Source of the DNA: Muribaculaceae bacterium Isolate-013 (NCI)
Lineage (GTDB): Bacteria > Bacteroidota > Bacteroidia > Bacteroidales > Muribaculaceae
Assembly: GCA_004102785.1 (NCBI GenBank)
Contig: SCEJ01000001.1
Coordinates: 62,001-126,000, forward strand
DNA: 64,000 nt
Reading direction: 5' to 3'
The notes beneath the pieces are model-generated. The model did no database searches and was not told the DNA's origin. It saw only the letters and a list, made by a program, of their open reading frames with translations. Made by a program: the position numbers and the translations under genes. How positions within the stretch are numbered: position 1 is the stretch's first letter; every line of letters begins with the position of its first letter. Below, piece by piece: positions 30,381 through 39,647 of the stretch.

Positions 30381-30620
30381 CAGATTTATACGTATATAAT
30401 CGCATACACACTGTTAAAGGATGTGAATTTTTGAGAATAAACATTTACAGCGCTCCGCAAAGCAGCATTTTTACCCAATACAACCATAAAATCAGACAAT
30501 CTGACCACAACAAAGAGCCGGCACAAGCCATACATCATTTAATAAACCACAGCCGACAGACGCCATTTTTGCCACACAAATACACCATATTTATTTTTAT
30601 GAATATTTTTTATGCAAAAT
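30381..30620. other. AT-rich intergenic stretch without a gene
   Basis: Between divergent surface-protein genes. Apart from the flanking promoter elements I see no coding frame, RNA gene or strong hairpin; long A/T runs dominate. Confidence 0.5.
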
Positions 30621-30654
30621 TTTGTTGCATTATGCCAAATTATACATATCTTTG
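30621..30654 (+). promoter_or_regulatory. Bacteroidota-type promoter of the FISUMP-like gene
   Basis: TTTGTTG (30621-30627), 19 bases, TATCTTTG (30647-30654), about 70 bases upstream of the ATG. Confidence 0.6.
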
Positions 30655-30723
30655 CATCACATACATTTTGCCACCAATCTTTTTTTTTTTGATCTCTCAA
30701 TATTATCACTAAAAAAAATCCTC

Positions 30724-32118
30724 ATGATGAAGAAAATCTTACTACTGTCAGCAGCAGCTTTCATGGCAATCTCATCCATGGCGCAGGATCGCCAGGTGAT
30801 GCAGATTCACCGCGCCGACGGCACTACGGAGGAGCGCTATGTCGACGAAATCACGAAAATCACTTTCAGCAAGGAGAGTGAAATCACTCCGTCCGACACC
30901 AAAGCTGTTGACCTCGGATTATCCGTAAAATGGGCATCGGCCAACGTAGGAGCTTCAAAGCCCGAAGACTTCGGCGGATACTACGCCTGGGGTGAGACCG
31001 AGGAGAAAGATGAATACAACTACACCACATACCAATATTATAATGTGGAATGGGCCTCCATCACCAAAATAGGAGCCGAAATCACCGGCACACGTCATGA
31101 TGTGGCCAAGGCGAAAATGGGCGGCGACTGGCGTATGCCAACCATGAAGGAATGGTATGAACTCGTTACCGAATGCCAGTGGGAATGGAGCTCGGTCAAC
31201 GGCAAAAACGGATTCCATGTGACCGGCCCCAGCGGCAACACCATCTTCATTCCAGTGGCCGGGCGTCTTTACCACGATGGCGGCTCCAATGCCAACGGCT
31301 ATGAAAACATCTCAGGATTCTACTGGACCTCCACCCTGGCCGAGGACGACGGCCTCCCCCTGGGCGAAGGGAATTACCGCGCCTACCGAGCCTCGCTCAC
31401 AAACGGATATGTACGCATGGAGGGCTACGACGTACCTGAAATCGGAATGTCGGTACGCGCCGTCGAAGGTGTGCTCTCCGACACCGATCCCGAGCCCGAG
31501 CCGGGCCCAATGGATATGGTTGACCTCGGCCTCAACGTAAAATGGGCCTCGCACAACGTAGGCGCCGCCACCCCCTCCGAAGCAGGCAACTTCTATGCCT
31601 GGGGTGTGACAAAGACGCAGCCCACATACGGCGACCCGTCCTACAAGTTCGTCCTCCCCTCCGACGACCCCAACGTGATAAAATATGAATATCTCGGCGA
31701 CAACATCGCCGGCACCAAATACGACGTGGCAAGCGTGCGCTGGGGCGAGGGATGGCGCCTTCCCACCAAAGAGGATGTGGAAGAACTGCTTGAGAAATGC
31801 ACCTTCACCTACGGTATGAACAGCGGCAAATACGGCTACACCGTGAAAGGCCCCAACGGCAACACCATATTCCTCCCCGCCACAGGCTACATGGGTGTGG
31901 AGGGCCTGGTATGCGCCGACCCATGGGACAATATGGGACTCCCCCTTACCGCCCACTACATGACCGCAAACCCCAAGCCCCACAGCTCGGGCGACCTCGA
32001 GCAGCAAAGCTCGGAATACACCCTGCGCATCTACAAAAGCTCAGGCAACGATGCAAAAATCACACGCGACGACACTTTCAAGAGCCTCGGCATCGTGGTG
32101 CGCCCTGTACATGACTGA
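30724..32118 (+). CDS. Secreted two-domain FISUMP-like protein
   Basis: About 464 residues from ATG 30724 (or 30727); the signal peptide is MMKKILLLSAAAFMAISSMA with cleavage before QDRQ. Residues 20-50 (VMQIHRADGTTEERYVDEIT) are a short N-module common in Bacteroidales exported proteins. Two similar domains of about 190 residues follow, each opening VDLGL(S/N)VKWAS(A/H)NVGA, with YYAWGETEE or FYAWGVTKT, a WRMPTMKEWYELVTEC or WRLPTKEDVEELLEKC step, and NTIFIPVAG or NTIFLPATG. This is the Fib_succ_major/FISUMP pattern (PF09603). Function unknown; likely surface or periplasmic. The internal repeat shows a duplication. It ends against a shared terminator with the aquaporin gene. Confidence 0.8.
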   Translation: MMKKILLLSAAAFMAISSMAQDRQVMQIHRADGTTEERYVDEITKITFSKESEITPSDTKAVDLGLSVKWASANVGASKPEDFGGYYAWGETEEKDEYNYTTYQYYNVEWASITKIGAEITGTRHDVAKAKMGGDWRMPTMKEWYELVTECQWEWSSVNGKNGFHVTGPSGNTIFIPVAGRLYHDGGSNANGYENISGFYWTSTLAEDDGLPLGEGNYRAYRASLTNGYVRMEGYDVPEIGMSVRAVEGVLSDTDPEPEPGPMDMVDLGLNVKWASHNVGAATPSEAGNFYAWGVTKTQPTYGDPSYKFVLPSDDPNVIKYEYLGDNIAGTKYDVASVRWGEGWRLPTKEDVEELLEKCTFTYGMNSGKYGYTVKGPNGNTIFLPATGYMGVEGLVCADPWDNMGLPLTAHYMTANPKPHSSGDLEQQSSEYTLRIYKSSGNDAKITRDDTFKSLGIVVRPVHD

Positions 32119-32160
32119 CACCTCCCTCTGATACCAGCCTCCTGACATAAAAACACGAAC

Positions 32161-32189
32161 GAGGCCCGCGTCACAGTGACGCGGGCCTC
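32161..32189. terminator. Bidirectional terminator between FISUMP-like and aquaporin genes
   Basis: GAGGCCCGCGTCAC (32161-32174) is complementary to 32176-32189 around a single base, so a 13-bp stem with a 3-base loop forms between two convergent genes. Confidence 0.75.
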
Positions 32190-32216
32190 CATTACTTTCT
32201 ACTATTACCGGACGTT

Positions 32217-32915
32217 TCATCCTTCGATTGACTTGGCCTTGGCCGGGCCGCTGACCGCACGCCAGCAGATGGCGGCAAGGAGAGCGCCTACAAGCGGACC
32301 TACAACCATAATCCAGAACGGGCCCCAGGCATCGACAGTCCAGAGCGCCGGACCGAAGCTGCGCGCCGGGTTGACAGAGCAGTTGTCGACAGGGATACCA
32401 ACGATATTCACCAGGCCGAGAGCAAGACCGATGGCAATGCCGGCGAACTTGCCGAAACCTTTCTGCTCGTCGGTGGCGCCAAGCACAATGAACACAAAAA
32501 AGAATGTGAGCATACCCTCAGCGAGCAATGCCATGCCCGAAGTGGCGCCCGGCTGGAGCACATTGGCCGCCAACTGACTCTCACCTGTGACACCGCCGAA
32601 ATCGAAACCGGGCACCATGTTGACGAACCAGCAGAGGATGCCCGCGCCGATGGCAGCACCGAACAACTGTGCCACAACATAGCACACAAAATCCTTGAAG
32701 CCCATGCGGCCGCTGATCCATACCGCAAACGATACCGCCGGATTGACGTGGCATCCCGAGATGTTGCCTATCGCATAGACCAGGCACACAAGCACAAGGC
32801 CGAAACACAGACCTACGCCAAGACCGCCGATCGACGGACCGGCCAGCACTGCGCTGCCGCAGGCCAGGAGCACGAGAAACATTGTGCCGACGCATTCCGC
32901 AAGATACTTATTCAT
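32217..32915 (-). CDS. aqpZ: Aquaporin Z-type MIP channel
   Basis: A 232-residue membrane protein with six hydrophobic segments and both aquaporin boxes, NPA at 58-60 (GCHVNPAVSF) and at 182-184 (SVNPARSFGPAL). The Arg after the second NPA (NPAR) and the overall length fit a water channel of the AqpZ branch; a glycerol channel would normally have an Asp at NPARD. The His in the H-V-N-P-A context also fits. It lies alone, converging with the FISUMP-like gene; the upstream 135 bases hold no obvious promoter of the standard form. Confidence 0.88.
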   Translation of the reverse strand: MNKYLAECVGTMFLVLLACGSAVLAGPSIGGLGVGLCFGLVLVCLVYAIGNISGCHVNPAVSFAVWISGRMGFKDFVCYVVAQLFGAAIGAGILCWFVNMVPGFDFGGVTGESQLAANVLQPGATSGMALLAEGMLTFFFVFIVLGATDEQKGFGKFAGIAIGLALGLVNIVGIPVDNCSVNPARSFGPALWTVDAWGPFWIMVVGPLVGALLAAICWRAVSGPAKAKSIEG

Positions 32916-33050
32916 AATCGAATTAATTAAAATAAATAATCAAAACAAGCTCGCCCTTTCTAAGGTTTACTCTTTAATAAAGACACCCTAACGCCTCAAA
33001 AGGTTTAAAAGGATGTTTAATAACCGCTGCTGAGCCCTCGGATTCCGGCA

Positions 33051-33081
33051 TTGTTTTTTCGCGGAAAATGGCGTAACTTTG
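33051..33081 (+). promoter_or_regulatory. Bacteroidota-type promoter of the flavodiiron gene
   Basis: TTG (33051-33053), 20 bases, TAACTTTG (33074-33081). It overlaps the frame upstream of ATG 33108 and so decides against a longer protein. Confidence 0.65.
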
Positions 33082-33107
33082 CGGCTGAATTTCAACATTA
33101 CAGATTC

Positions 33108-34319
33108 ATGAGAACAGTCAGGATTTCCGACCGAGTGCACTACATCGGTGTAAACGACCGCACCACAACAAAATTTGAAGGCATGTGGCCACTCCCCCTC
33201 GGAGTGAGCTATAATTCATATATAGTGGAAGGCTCAGAGAAGACCGCCATTATCGACGGCGTGGAGGCCTCGCGCGCCATGCAGCATATCGATGCCATCA
33301 AGCAGATACTGGGCGACCGCCGGCCCGACTATCTGGTGATAAATCACATGGAGCCTGACCATTCCGGCGCCGTGAGGATGCTGCGCCAGGCATTCCCCGG
33401 AATCGTAATCGTGGGCAACGCCATGACCCTGGCATTCAACCGCGGATACTACGGCATCGACTCTCAGACCCTCCAGGTCAAGGACGGCGACACCCTCCCG
33501 CTGGGAGGAGACACCACCCTGCGCTTCCACCTCACCCCGATGGTGCACTGGCCCGAAACAATGGTGACATACCTTGAAGAGGAGCAAACACTCTTCAGCG
33601 GCGACGCTTTCGGCTGCTTCGGAGCGCTCAACGGCGCCGTCGTCGACACCGATATGAACACCGCACGCTATTTCCCGGAAATGGTGCGCTACTACACCAA
33701 CATCGTAGGCAAATACGGGCAGTTCGTGCAGAAAGCCCTCAAAAAACTCGAGGGGCTGGCAATCGGCACAATCTGCTCCACACACGGGCCGGTATGGCGC
33801 TCGCAGATTAAAGAGGTAATCGACATTTACGACCGTCTGAGCCGCTACGAACCTCTCGACAACGGCGCCACAATCGTCTACGGCTCGATGTACGGCAACA
33901 CTGAGATTATGGCCGAAACGGCAGCCCAGGCGCTTGCCGAAGGCGGAGTAAAGGAAATTTCCGTTATCAACGCCTCGCACACCGACATCAGCTACATCAT
34001 AGCCGAGATTTTCCGACACCGCGGACTCATCATAGCTGCTCCCACCTACTCCGACACCCTCTTTCCTCCGGTTGCCGCCGTGATGGAGGCCATTGCCTTA
34101 CGCGGGCTCCAGAACCGCGAGGTGGCAGTGGTAGGAGGCCACACATGGTCGCAGCAGGCCATAAAGGCCATGCAGCAGTATATCGACGCCTGCCGCCTGA
34201 CCCCCGTGGCCGACCCGGTAAGCTTCAAGCACGCCCCGGCTGCCGACAGCCTCGCCCAATGCGCCGGCATGGCTGCCGAAATGGCACGCATACTCAAGGT
34301 ATCAGCAAACAACGGCTGA
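33108..34319 (+). CDS. Flavodiiron protein (A-type flavoprotein)
   Basis: About 403 residues. The N-terminal metallo-beta-lactamase-like domain carries the diiron ligands of the family as HMEPDH near residue 80 (VINHMEPDHSGAVRML), the central HW in PMVHWPETM, FSGDAFGCFG and CSTHGPVW. The C-terminal flavodoxin domain starts near residue 255 with TIVYGSMYGNTEIMAE and ends with VVGGHTWSQQA. Such enzymes reduce O2 to water or NO to N2O in the cytoplasm with electrons from a rubredoxin-type partner and protect anaerobes. No rubredoxin module is fused. The next gene starts 20 bases after its stop. Confidence 0.92.
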   Translation: MRTVRISDRVHYIGVNDRTTTKFEGMWPLPLGVSYNSYIVEGSEKTAIIDGVEASRAMQHIDAIKQILGDRRPDYLVINHMEPDHSGAVRMLRQAFPGIVIVGNAMTLAFNRGYYGIDSQTLQVKDGDTLPLGGDTTLRFHLTPMVHWPETMVTYLEEEQTLFSGDAFGCFGALNGAVVDTDMNTARYFPEMVRYYTNIVGKYGQFVQKALKKLEGLAIGTICSTHGPVWRSQIKEVIDIYDRLSRYEPLDNGATIVYGSMYGNTEIMAETAAQALAEGGVKEISVINASHTDISYIIAEIFRHRGLIIAAPTYSDTLFPPVAAVMEAIALRGLQNREVAVVGGHTWSQQAIKAMQQYIDACRLTPVADPVSFKHAPAADSLAQCAGMAAEMARILKVSANNG

Positions 34320-34339
34320 ATGCCGGGCGTTACTACGGT

Positions 34340-34921
34340 ATGGAAAACCAAGAACCTATGATAGAGAACCATCCCTGGCCTCCTTTTATTCCGGAAGGCG
34401 CGAAAGTGCTGATTATGGGCACATTCCCGCCACAGCAAAAAAGGTGGTCGATGGACTTCTACTACCCCAACCGCACCAACGACTTCTGGAAGGTGTGCGG
34501 CCTTATATTCCTCGGCGACAAGGACGCCCTCTATCTCCCCGACAAAAAGAGCTTCGACCTCCAGACCATAAAAACCCTGATGGAAGAAAAAGGGATAGCA
34601 CTCAACGACACCGGCCGCCGGGTGCGCCGCCTAAAAGGGAACGCCTCCGACAAATACCTTGAGATAGTAGAGCCGGTGCCGCTCCACGACCTACTCGCCC
34701 ATATGCCCCGGTGCCGTGCCGTAGCCACCACCGGCGAGAAAGCCGCCGGCGTCATAGCCGAACTCACCGGCACACCTCCGCCGAAAATGGGAGAGATGGT
34801 CACAGCCCCCGACGGCCTGGAAATATGGCGCATGCCCTCCACATCGCGGGCCTATCCCCTCGCCGTGGAGAAGAAAGCCGATTACTACGCAGAGATGTTC
34901 CGCCACCTCGGCATCATCTGA
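34340..34921 (+). CDS. Uracil-DNA glycosylase superfamily protein
   Basis: About 193 residues from ATG 34340 (MENQEPMIENHPWPPFIPEG). KVLIMGTFPPQQKRWSMDFY followed by YPNRTNDFWKVCGLIF is the superfamily's motif 1 region, in the form used by Mug-like and SMUG-like bacterial glycosylases, and AVATTGEKAAGVIAE with MPSTSRAYPL matches the later segment with the Ser/Thr-rich motif 2. It probably removes uracil or other damaged bases from DNA, though the exact lesion is not fixed by the sequence. It lies 20 bases behind the flavodiiron gene, likely in one transcript. Confidence 0.8.
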   Translation: MENQEPMIENHPWPPFIPEGAKVLIMGTFPPQQKRWSMDFYYPNRTNDFWKVCGLIFLGDKDALYLPDKKSFDLQTIKTLMEEKGIALNDTGRRVRRLKGNASDKYLEIVEPVPLHDLLAHMPRCRAVATTGEKAAGVIAELTGTPPPKMGEMVTAPDGLEIWRMPSTSRAYPLAVEKKADYYAEMFRHLGII

Positions 34922-34986
34922 GATGTGATATCCATCACCGCACCCGATTTATCACCGTCCTCACTCTCAATCTTCTATAAAATACG

Positions 34987-34994
34987 TAACTTTG
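34987..34994 (+). promoter_or_regulatory. Probable -7 box of the DedA-rpe-ATP-grasp operon
   Basis: TAACTTTG, 29 bases upstream of the DedA start codon; a matching -33 element is not clear. Confidence 0.5.
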
Positions 34995-35023
34995 CCCCAT
35001 ACAGATAACAAAAATCACTCAAA

Positions 35024-35707
35024 ATGCTCGACTGCCTTATCAACCTCTCAGTCTCCGACTGGTTCTCGGCCTCTTACCTCTTCCAGTTCTTCTATGAGAA
35101 TGCCGGCTACACACTGGTGTTCCTTTTCATGGTAATAGAGAGTTCATTTCTCCCTTTCCCGTCGGAGGTAGTGGTGCCCCCGGCGGCCTACATCGCCGTA
35201 ACCCGCGGCGACATGAACATCGCCATGATTGTGCTCGTGGCCACAGCCGGCGCTGTGGTCGGCGCGCTGGTCAACTATTTCCTGTCGTTATGGCTGGGAC
35301 GCCCGATAGTCTACGCCTTCGCCAACAGCCGCTTCGGCCACGCCTGCCTCATCGACCAGGACAAGGTGGAAAAAGCCGAGACATACTTTGACCGGCATGG
35401 CGCCGTGTCGACCTTTATCGGCCGACTGATTCCCGCCGTGCGCCAGCTTATATCCATCCCCGCCGGTCTGGCCAGGATGAATCTCGGTGTATTCGTGATA
35501 TTCACCGCCCTCGGCGCCGGAGTATGGAACGGCATCCTGGCCGCCCTCGGCTACTGGCTGGGCAAAAATGTGAGCTACGACCAACTGTTCGCCACACTCG
35601 AGCGCTACAACGGCTACTTCACCTACTGCGGATTCGCACTCCTTCTGCTCTGTCTGGCCTACATATGCTGGCAGGCTTTCAAACCGAAAAAACACAAAGA
35701 CCTATGA
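35024..35707 (+). CDS. DedA/VTT family membrane protein
   Basis: A 227-residue inner-membrane protein with four or five hydrophobic stretches. Characteristic sequences are FMVIESSFLPFPSEVVVPPA (the conserved acidic/proline re-entrant segment) and RHGAVSTFIGRLIPAVRQLI followed by SIPAGLARM with the conserved Arg residues. DedA/VTT proteins are associated with undecaprenyl-phosphate or phospholipid flipping and envelope homeostasis. The stop overlaps the rpe start codon (ATGA at 35704), so the two genes are translationally coupled. Confidence 0.9.
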   Translation: MLDCLINLSVSDWFSASYLFQFFYENAGYTLVFLFMVIESSFLPFPSEVVVPPAAYIAVTRGDMNIAMIVLVATAGAVVGALVNYFLSLWLGRPIVYAFANSRFGHACLIDQDKVEKAETYFDRHGAVSTFIGRLIPAVRQLISIPAGLARMNLGVFVIFTALGAGVWNGILAALGYWLGKNVSYDQLFATLERYNGYFTYCGFALLLLCLAYICWQAFKPKKHKDL

Positions 35708-36345
35708 TAGTATCCCCCTCACTCCTGTCGGCCGATTTCGGCAATATCCAGCGCGATGTGGAAATGATTAACGCCTCCGAAGCCGACTGGCTGCATATCG
35801 ACGTGATGGACGGCGTGTTCGTGCCCAACATCTCTTTCGGTTTCCCGGTGATGAAAGCCGTGGCCCGCACACTGAAAAAACCGATGGACGTGCACCTGAT
35901 GGTAGTGAAACCCGAAAATTGGATTTCACAGGTGCGCGACTGCGGCGCCGCGATAATGAACGTGCACCAGGAAGCCTGCCTGCATCTTGACCGCACCATC
36001 CACGCCATACACGATGCCGGGATGAAAGCCGCCGTGACCCTCAACCCGTCGACCCCGGTGTGTATGCTCGAGGATGTGATAGAGGGGCTCGACATGGTGC
36101 TGCTGATGTCGGTCAACCCCGGATTCGGCGGCCAGAGCTTCATTCCCGGCACCGTTGAGAAAACCCGCCGGCTCAAAGAGCTCATCAGCCGCACCGGCTC
36201 GAAAGCGATAATTGAAATCGACGGCGGCATCACCGACCGCACATGCCCCCTGGTGGCCGGCGCCGGCGCCGACGCCGTGGTGGCCGGCAGCTACGTTTTC
36301 TCCGCAGCCGACCCCATGGCCGCCATACATTCCCTGAAAATCTGA
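35704..36345 (+). CDS. rpe: Ribulose-phosphate 3-epimerase
   Basis: About 213 residues from the ATG inside the DedA stop overlap; earlier in-frame codons would run through DedA. It converts ribulose 5-phosphate and xylulose 5-phosphate in the pentose phosphate pathway. Metal and catalytic features are present: SPSLLSADFGNI, WLHIDVMDGVFVPNISFG with the proton-acid Asp, MDVHLMV, LLMSVNPGFGGQSFIP and AIIEIDGGITDRTC with the second Asp. The TIM-barrel length is normal. Confidence 0.96.
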   Translation: MIVSPSLLSADFGNIQRDVEMINASEADWLHIDVMDGVFVPNISFGFPVMKAVARTLKKPMDVHLMVVKPENWISQVRDCGAAIMNVHQEACLHLDRTIHAIHDAGMKAAVTLNPSTPVCMLEDVIEGLDMVLLMSVNPGFGGQSFIPGTVEKTRRLKELISRTGSKAIIEIDGGITDRTCPLVAGAGADAVVAGSYVFSAADPMAAIHSLKI

Positions 36346-36402
36346 GGCTGAACGCCTTTCATTCCCCATACATAACCATATATCCGGCATACGCCCTCCA
36401 TT

Positions 36403-39400
36403 ATGAACGAAGAATCGATAAGCAGCCTGTATCTCAAGGATACAGCTTTCCACAACCTGATGCAGAAGCGCATCTTCAACGTGCTTCTGGTAGCCTCTCC
36501 CTACGACGCCTTCATGATGGAGGAGGACGGACGCGTGGAGGAACAGCTCTACAACGAATATGTGGCGCTGAACCTCTCCTCGCCGCCGCGCATCACCCGG
36601 GTATCACACATTTCCGCGGCGCTGCAACTGCTTGAGCAGAAGCATTTCGACCTCATCATCGCCATGCCGGGCATGGATATCAGCGAAACCTTCACCGGAG
36701 CCCGCGAAATAAAAAAGGCCTACCCCGACATCCCCTTCGTAGTTCTGACGCCATTCTCCAAAGAGGTGTCAAGGCGTCTTTCCGCCGAGGACTTCTCGGG
36801 CATCGACTATGTGTTCTCGTGGCTTGGCAACGTAGACCTGCTGCTGGCGATAATCAAGCTGCTTGAGGACAAGATGAACGCCGAGAACGATGTGCTCGAA
36901 GTGGGTGTGCGGATGATTCTGATGGTGGAGGACTCGGTGAGATTCTACTCCTCCATACTTCCGCACCTCTATAAGTTCATGCTGGGGCAGAGCCTCCTGT
37001 TCTCGACCGAGGCGCTCAACGAGCATGAAAAGATGCTCCGTATGCGCGGCCGTCCGAAAGTAATCCTGGCCCGCGACTACGAGGAGGCCCGGATGCTTTA
37101 CGACAAATATTCCGACAAGATGCTCGGCCTCATCACCGACGTTTCATTCATGCGCGAAGGTGTGAAGGACACCAAGGCCGGCCTGCGCCTGGCACGCTAC
37201 GTCAGGGAGCACGACCGCTACCTGCCGATTATCGTGGAGTCGACCGAGAGCGAAAACCGCAGCGCATGCGATGATTTCGCCGGAATATTCCTTGACAAGA
37301 ACTCGAAGAAACTCCCCGTAGACCTTGGCAATGCCGTGCGACGCAACTTCGGCTTCGGCGACTTTGTGCTGCGCAACCCCTCCGACGGGCGCGAGATAAT
37401 GCACATCAAATCAATCAACGAGTTTCAGAAGAGGATGTTCGAGATTCCGTCGGAGTCGCTCCTTTACCATGCAAGGCGCAACGACATTTCACGCTGGCTC
37501 TACTCCCGCGCGATGTTCGGTATAGCCGACGTGGTGCGCGCCCACCATTTCACCGACATCAGCAAGGCGCGCGAGGTGAAACAGCTATTCTTCGACCTCA
37601 TAGTGAAATACCGCCGCATGAAAAACCGCGGCGTGGTGGCCGAATTCAAAAAAGAGCGCTTCGACCATTACTCCAACTTCGCACGCATCGGCCAGGGGTC
37701 GATGGGGGGCAAAGGGCGCGGCCTGGCGTTCATCGACTCCATAATCAAACGCAACCCTGAGTTCGACAATTTCAACGGCCTCTCCATCTCCATACCGCGC
37801 ACTGTGGTGCTCTGCACCGACATCTTCGATGAGTTCATGGCCGACAACGACCTCTACCCCGTGGCACTGAGCGATGCCTCCGACGCAGAGATACTGCGCC
37901 GCTTCATGGCGGCGCGGCTGCCTCAGCGCGTGCGCGACGACCTGCTGGCACTCATCGAGGTGGTCGACTCCCCCTTGGCCGTGCGCTCCTCCTCGCTGCT
38001 TGAGGACAGCCACTACCAGCCTTTCGCCGGAGTGTACGCCACATACATGGTGCCGCCGGCCGACACCCCGGCCGCCATGCTTGAGGACCTCGCATCGGCC
38101 GTGAAAGGGGTCTACGCCTCGGTGTTCTATGAGGAATCGAAAGCCTACATGACCGCCACATCCAACGTCATCGACCAGGAGAAAATGGCCGTGATAATAC
38201 AGGAGGTGGCAGGGCGCGACACCGACGGATACTATTTCCCATCCTTTTCCGGAGTGGCCCGCTCGCTCAACTATTACCCCCTGGGCGACGAGCAGCCGCA
38301 GGACGGCGTTGCCGAAGTGTCGATAGGCCTTGGAAAATATATCGTTGACGGCGGCCGCGGCCTGCGCTTCTCACCCCGCCACAGCTCACGCGTGCTCCAG
38401 ACCTCCACCCTCGACCTCGCCCTGCGCGACACCCAGCGCAAGCTCTACGCCCTGCCGCTGCGGCAGCCCGACGGCAGCGGCGAGCCAAAGAAAGATATGC
38501 ACGATGCCATCTCCACCGACGACGCCTTCAACCTGGCTCAGATCAACATACAGAAATTCGCCTCCCGCCCCGACGCACTCCGGCTGATGGTATCGACCTA
38601 CGACGCCAACGACGGAATGCTGCGCGACTCACACCTCGGACCGGGACGTAAGGTGGCCACCTTCGCCAACATGCTCGGCCCCGGCGCGCCATTCCCCCTC
38701 GCTCCGGCCGTCGACCTCATGCTCTCAAAAGGGCAGCATGCCATGCAGCGCCCGGTAGAAATCGAGTTCGCGGGAATGGTAAACGCCGCAGGCTCCCCGC
38801 AGGCCGGCCACATCTACTGGCTGCAGATCCGCCCGATTATCGACCGCAAGGAGGATGTGGATCCCTCGCTACTCGATCTCACCGACAACGAACTGCTCCT
38901 GCGCTCCAACACAGCCCTCGGCCACGGCACCACCGACACTGTGCAGACAGTGGTCTACATACGTCCCGAGCGCTTCTCGCAGATGCATAACCCGGAAACA
39001 GCACGCGAGATTGCCGAAATCAACCGACGGTTCGTGGAAACCGGCGAGGGCTACATACTAATCGGTCCCGGCCGATGGGGCTCGTCCGACTTCGCCCTCG
39101 GAGTGCCCGTGCGCTGGCCCGACATCTCGGCGGCACGCCTCATTGTGGAGACCACCCTGGCCAATTACAGGGTAGAGCCGTCGCAGGGCACACATTTCTT
39201 CCAGAACCTCACCTCGGCAGGCGTGGGATATTTCACCGTGAATCCGTTCGCCACCGCAGCCCGGGCCGGCCGACGGGCCGACTACTTCAATCCGGCAGTG
39301 CTTGACGCCATGCCGGCCGAATATGAATCCGACGCAGTGCGGGTGGTGCGCTTCCCCGCCCCTCTCCTCATCGGCATAAACGGCAAAAAAGGTATCGGCG

Positions 39401-39426
39401 TGGTGCGCCTCCCCGACTCCCGATAA
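36403..39426 (+). CDS. Receiver-like domains fused to a pyruvate-phosphate-dikinase-type ATP-grasp
   Basis: A 1007-residue cytoplasmic protein. Residues about 25-150 and 165-310 look like two response-regulator receiver-type folds (FNVLLVASPYDAFMMEEDG with DLIIAMPGMD; MILMVEDSVRFYSSILPHLY with LGLITDVSFMREGV). From about 428 (GSMGGKGRGLAFIDS) begins a PPDK_N ATP-grasp, with PLAVRSSSLLEDSHYQPFAG near 522 and MAVIIQEVAGRDTDG near 596; ILIGPGRWGSSD-like sequence lies near 885. The swivelling phospho-His domain and PEP-binding barrel of a full PEP synthase or PPDK are not visible. Database names such as PEP synthase would therefore mislead. Probably a signal-dependent phosphotransfer enzyme; substrate unknown. 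Confidence 0.72.
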   Translation: MNEESISSLYLKDTAFHNLMQKRIFNVLLVASPYDAFMMEEDGRVEEQLYNEYVALNLSSPPRITRVSHISAALQLLEQKHFDLIIAMPGMDISETFTGAREIKKAYPDIPFVVLTPFSKEVSRRLSAEDFSGIDYVFSWLGNVDLLLAIIKLLEDKMNAENDVLEVGVRMILMVEDSVRFYSSILPHLYKFMLGQSLLFSTEALNEHEKMLRMRGRPKVILARDYEEARMLYDKYSDKMLGLITDVSFMREGVKDTKAGLRLARYVREHDRYLPIIVESTESENRSACDDFAGIFLDKNSKKLPVDLGNAVRRNFGFGDFVLRNPSDGREIMHIKSINEFQKRMFEIPSESLLYHARRNDISRWLYSRAMFGIADVVRAHHFTDISKAREVKQLFFDLIVKYRRMKNRGVVAEFKKERFDHYSNFARIGQGSMGGKGRGLAFIDSIIKRNPEFDNFNGLSISIPRTVVLCTDIFDEFMADNDLYPVALSDASDAEILRRFMAARLPQRVRDDLLALIEVVDSPLAVRSSSLLEDSHYQPFAGVYATYMVPPADTPAAMLEDLASAVKGVYASVFYEESKAYMTATSNVIDQEKMAVIIQEVAGRDTDGYYFPSFSGVARSLNYYPLGDEQPQDGVAEVSIGLGKYIVDGGRGLRFSPRHSSRVLQTSTLDLALRDTQRKLYALPLRQPDGSGEPKKDMHDAISTDDAFNLAQINIQKFASRPDALRLMVSTYDANDGMLRDSHLGPGRKVATFANMLGPGAPFPLAPAVDLMLSKGQHAMQRPVEIEFAGMVNAAGSPQAGHIYWLQIRPIIDRKEDVDPSLLDLTDNELLLRSNTALGHGTTDTVQTVVYIRPERFSQMHNPETAREIAEINRRFVETGEGYILIGPGRWGSSDFALGVPVRWPDISAARLIVETTLANYRVEPSQGTHFFQNLTSAGVGYFTVNPFATAARAGRRADYFNPAVLDAMPAEYESDAVRVVRFPAPLLIGINGKKGIGVVRLPDSR

Positions 39427-39470
39427 TAACGAGTGGGAAAGCTACCATACAACAACTTTTTTAATAATTG

Positions 39471-39515
39471 AAAATCATGGTCAACTCCATATGCGAGAGT
39501 TGACCATGATTTTTT
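39471..39515 (+). terminator. Terminator at the edge of the R-M island
   Basis: AAAATCATGGTCAACTC (39471-39487) pairs exactly with 39497-39513 across a 9-base loop and is followed by T residues. It lies 45 bases after the ATP-grasp fusion gene and marks the border with the AT-rich island. Confidence 0.85.
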
Positions 39516-39599
39516 ACATATCTGTTTCCATACTGCTGATTTCACCTCAAGGTTAATCAAGCCAAACTTCACAGGAATGACTATGATAACTATTGTATG

Positions 39600-39637
39600 T
39601 TGCAGACAAGTGATCTTCACAGTATTTTTGCAGACAA
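39600..39637 (+). promoter_or_regulatory. Promoter of the R-M controller with flanking direct repeats
   Basis: TTG (39600-39602), 20 bases, TATTTTTG (39623-39630). The 10-mer TTGCAGACAA occurs at 39600-39609, covering the -33 box, and again at 39628-39637, overlapping the end of the -7 box and reaching the likely start of transcription. These positions fit sites for an autoregulating controller protein. Confidence 0.55.
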
Positions 39638-39647
39638 TTATTAGCGT

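Noticed and set aside
36403-39426. Phosphoenolpyruvate synthase
   Set aside because: Only the ATP-grasp part is visible; the phospho-His and PEP-binding domains are not seen and receiver-like domains occupy the N-terminus.
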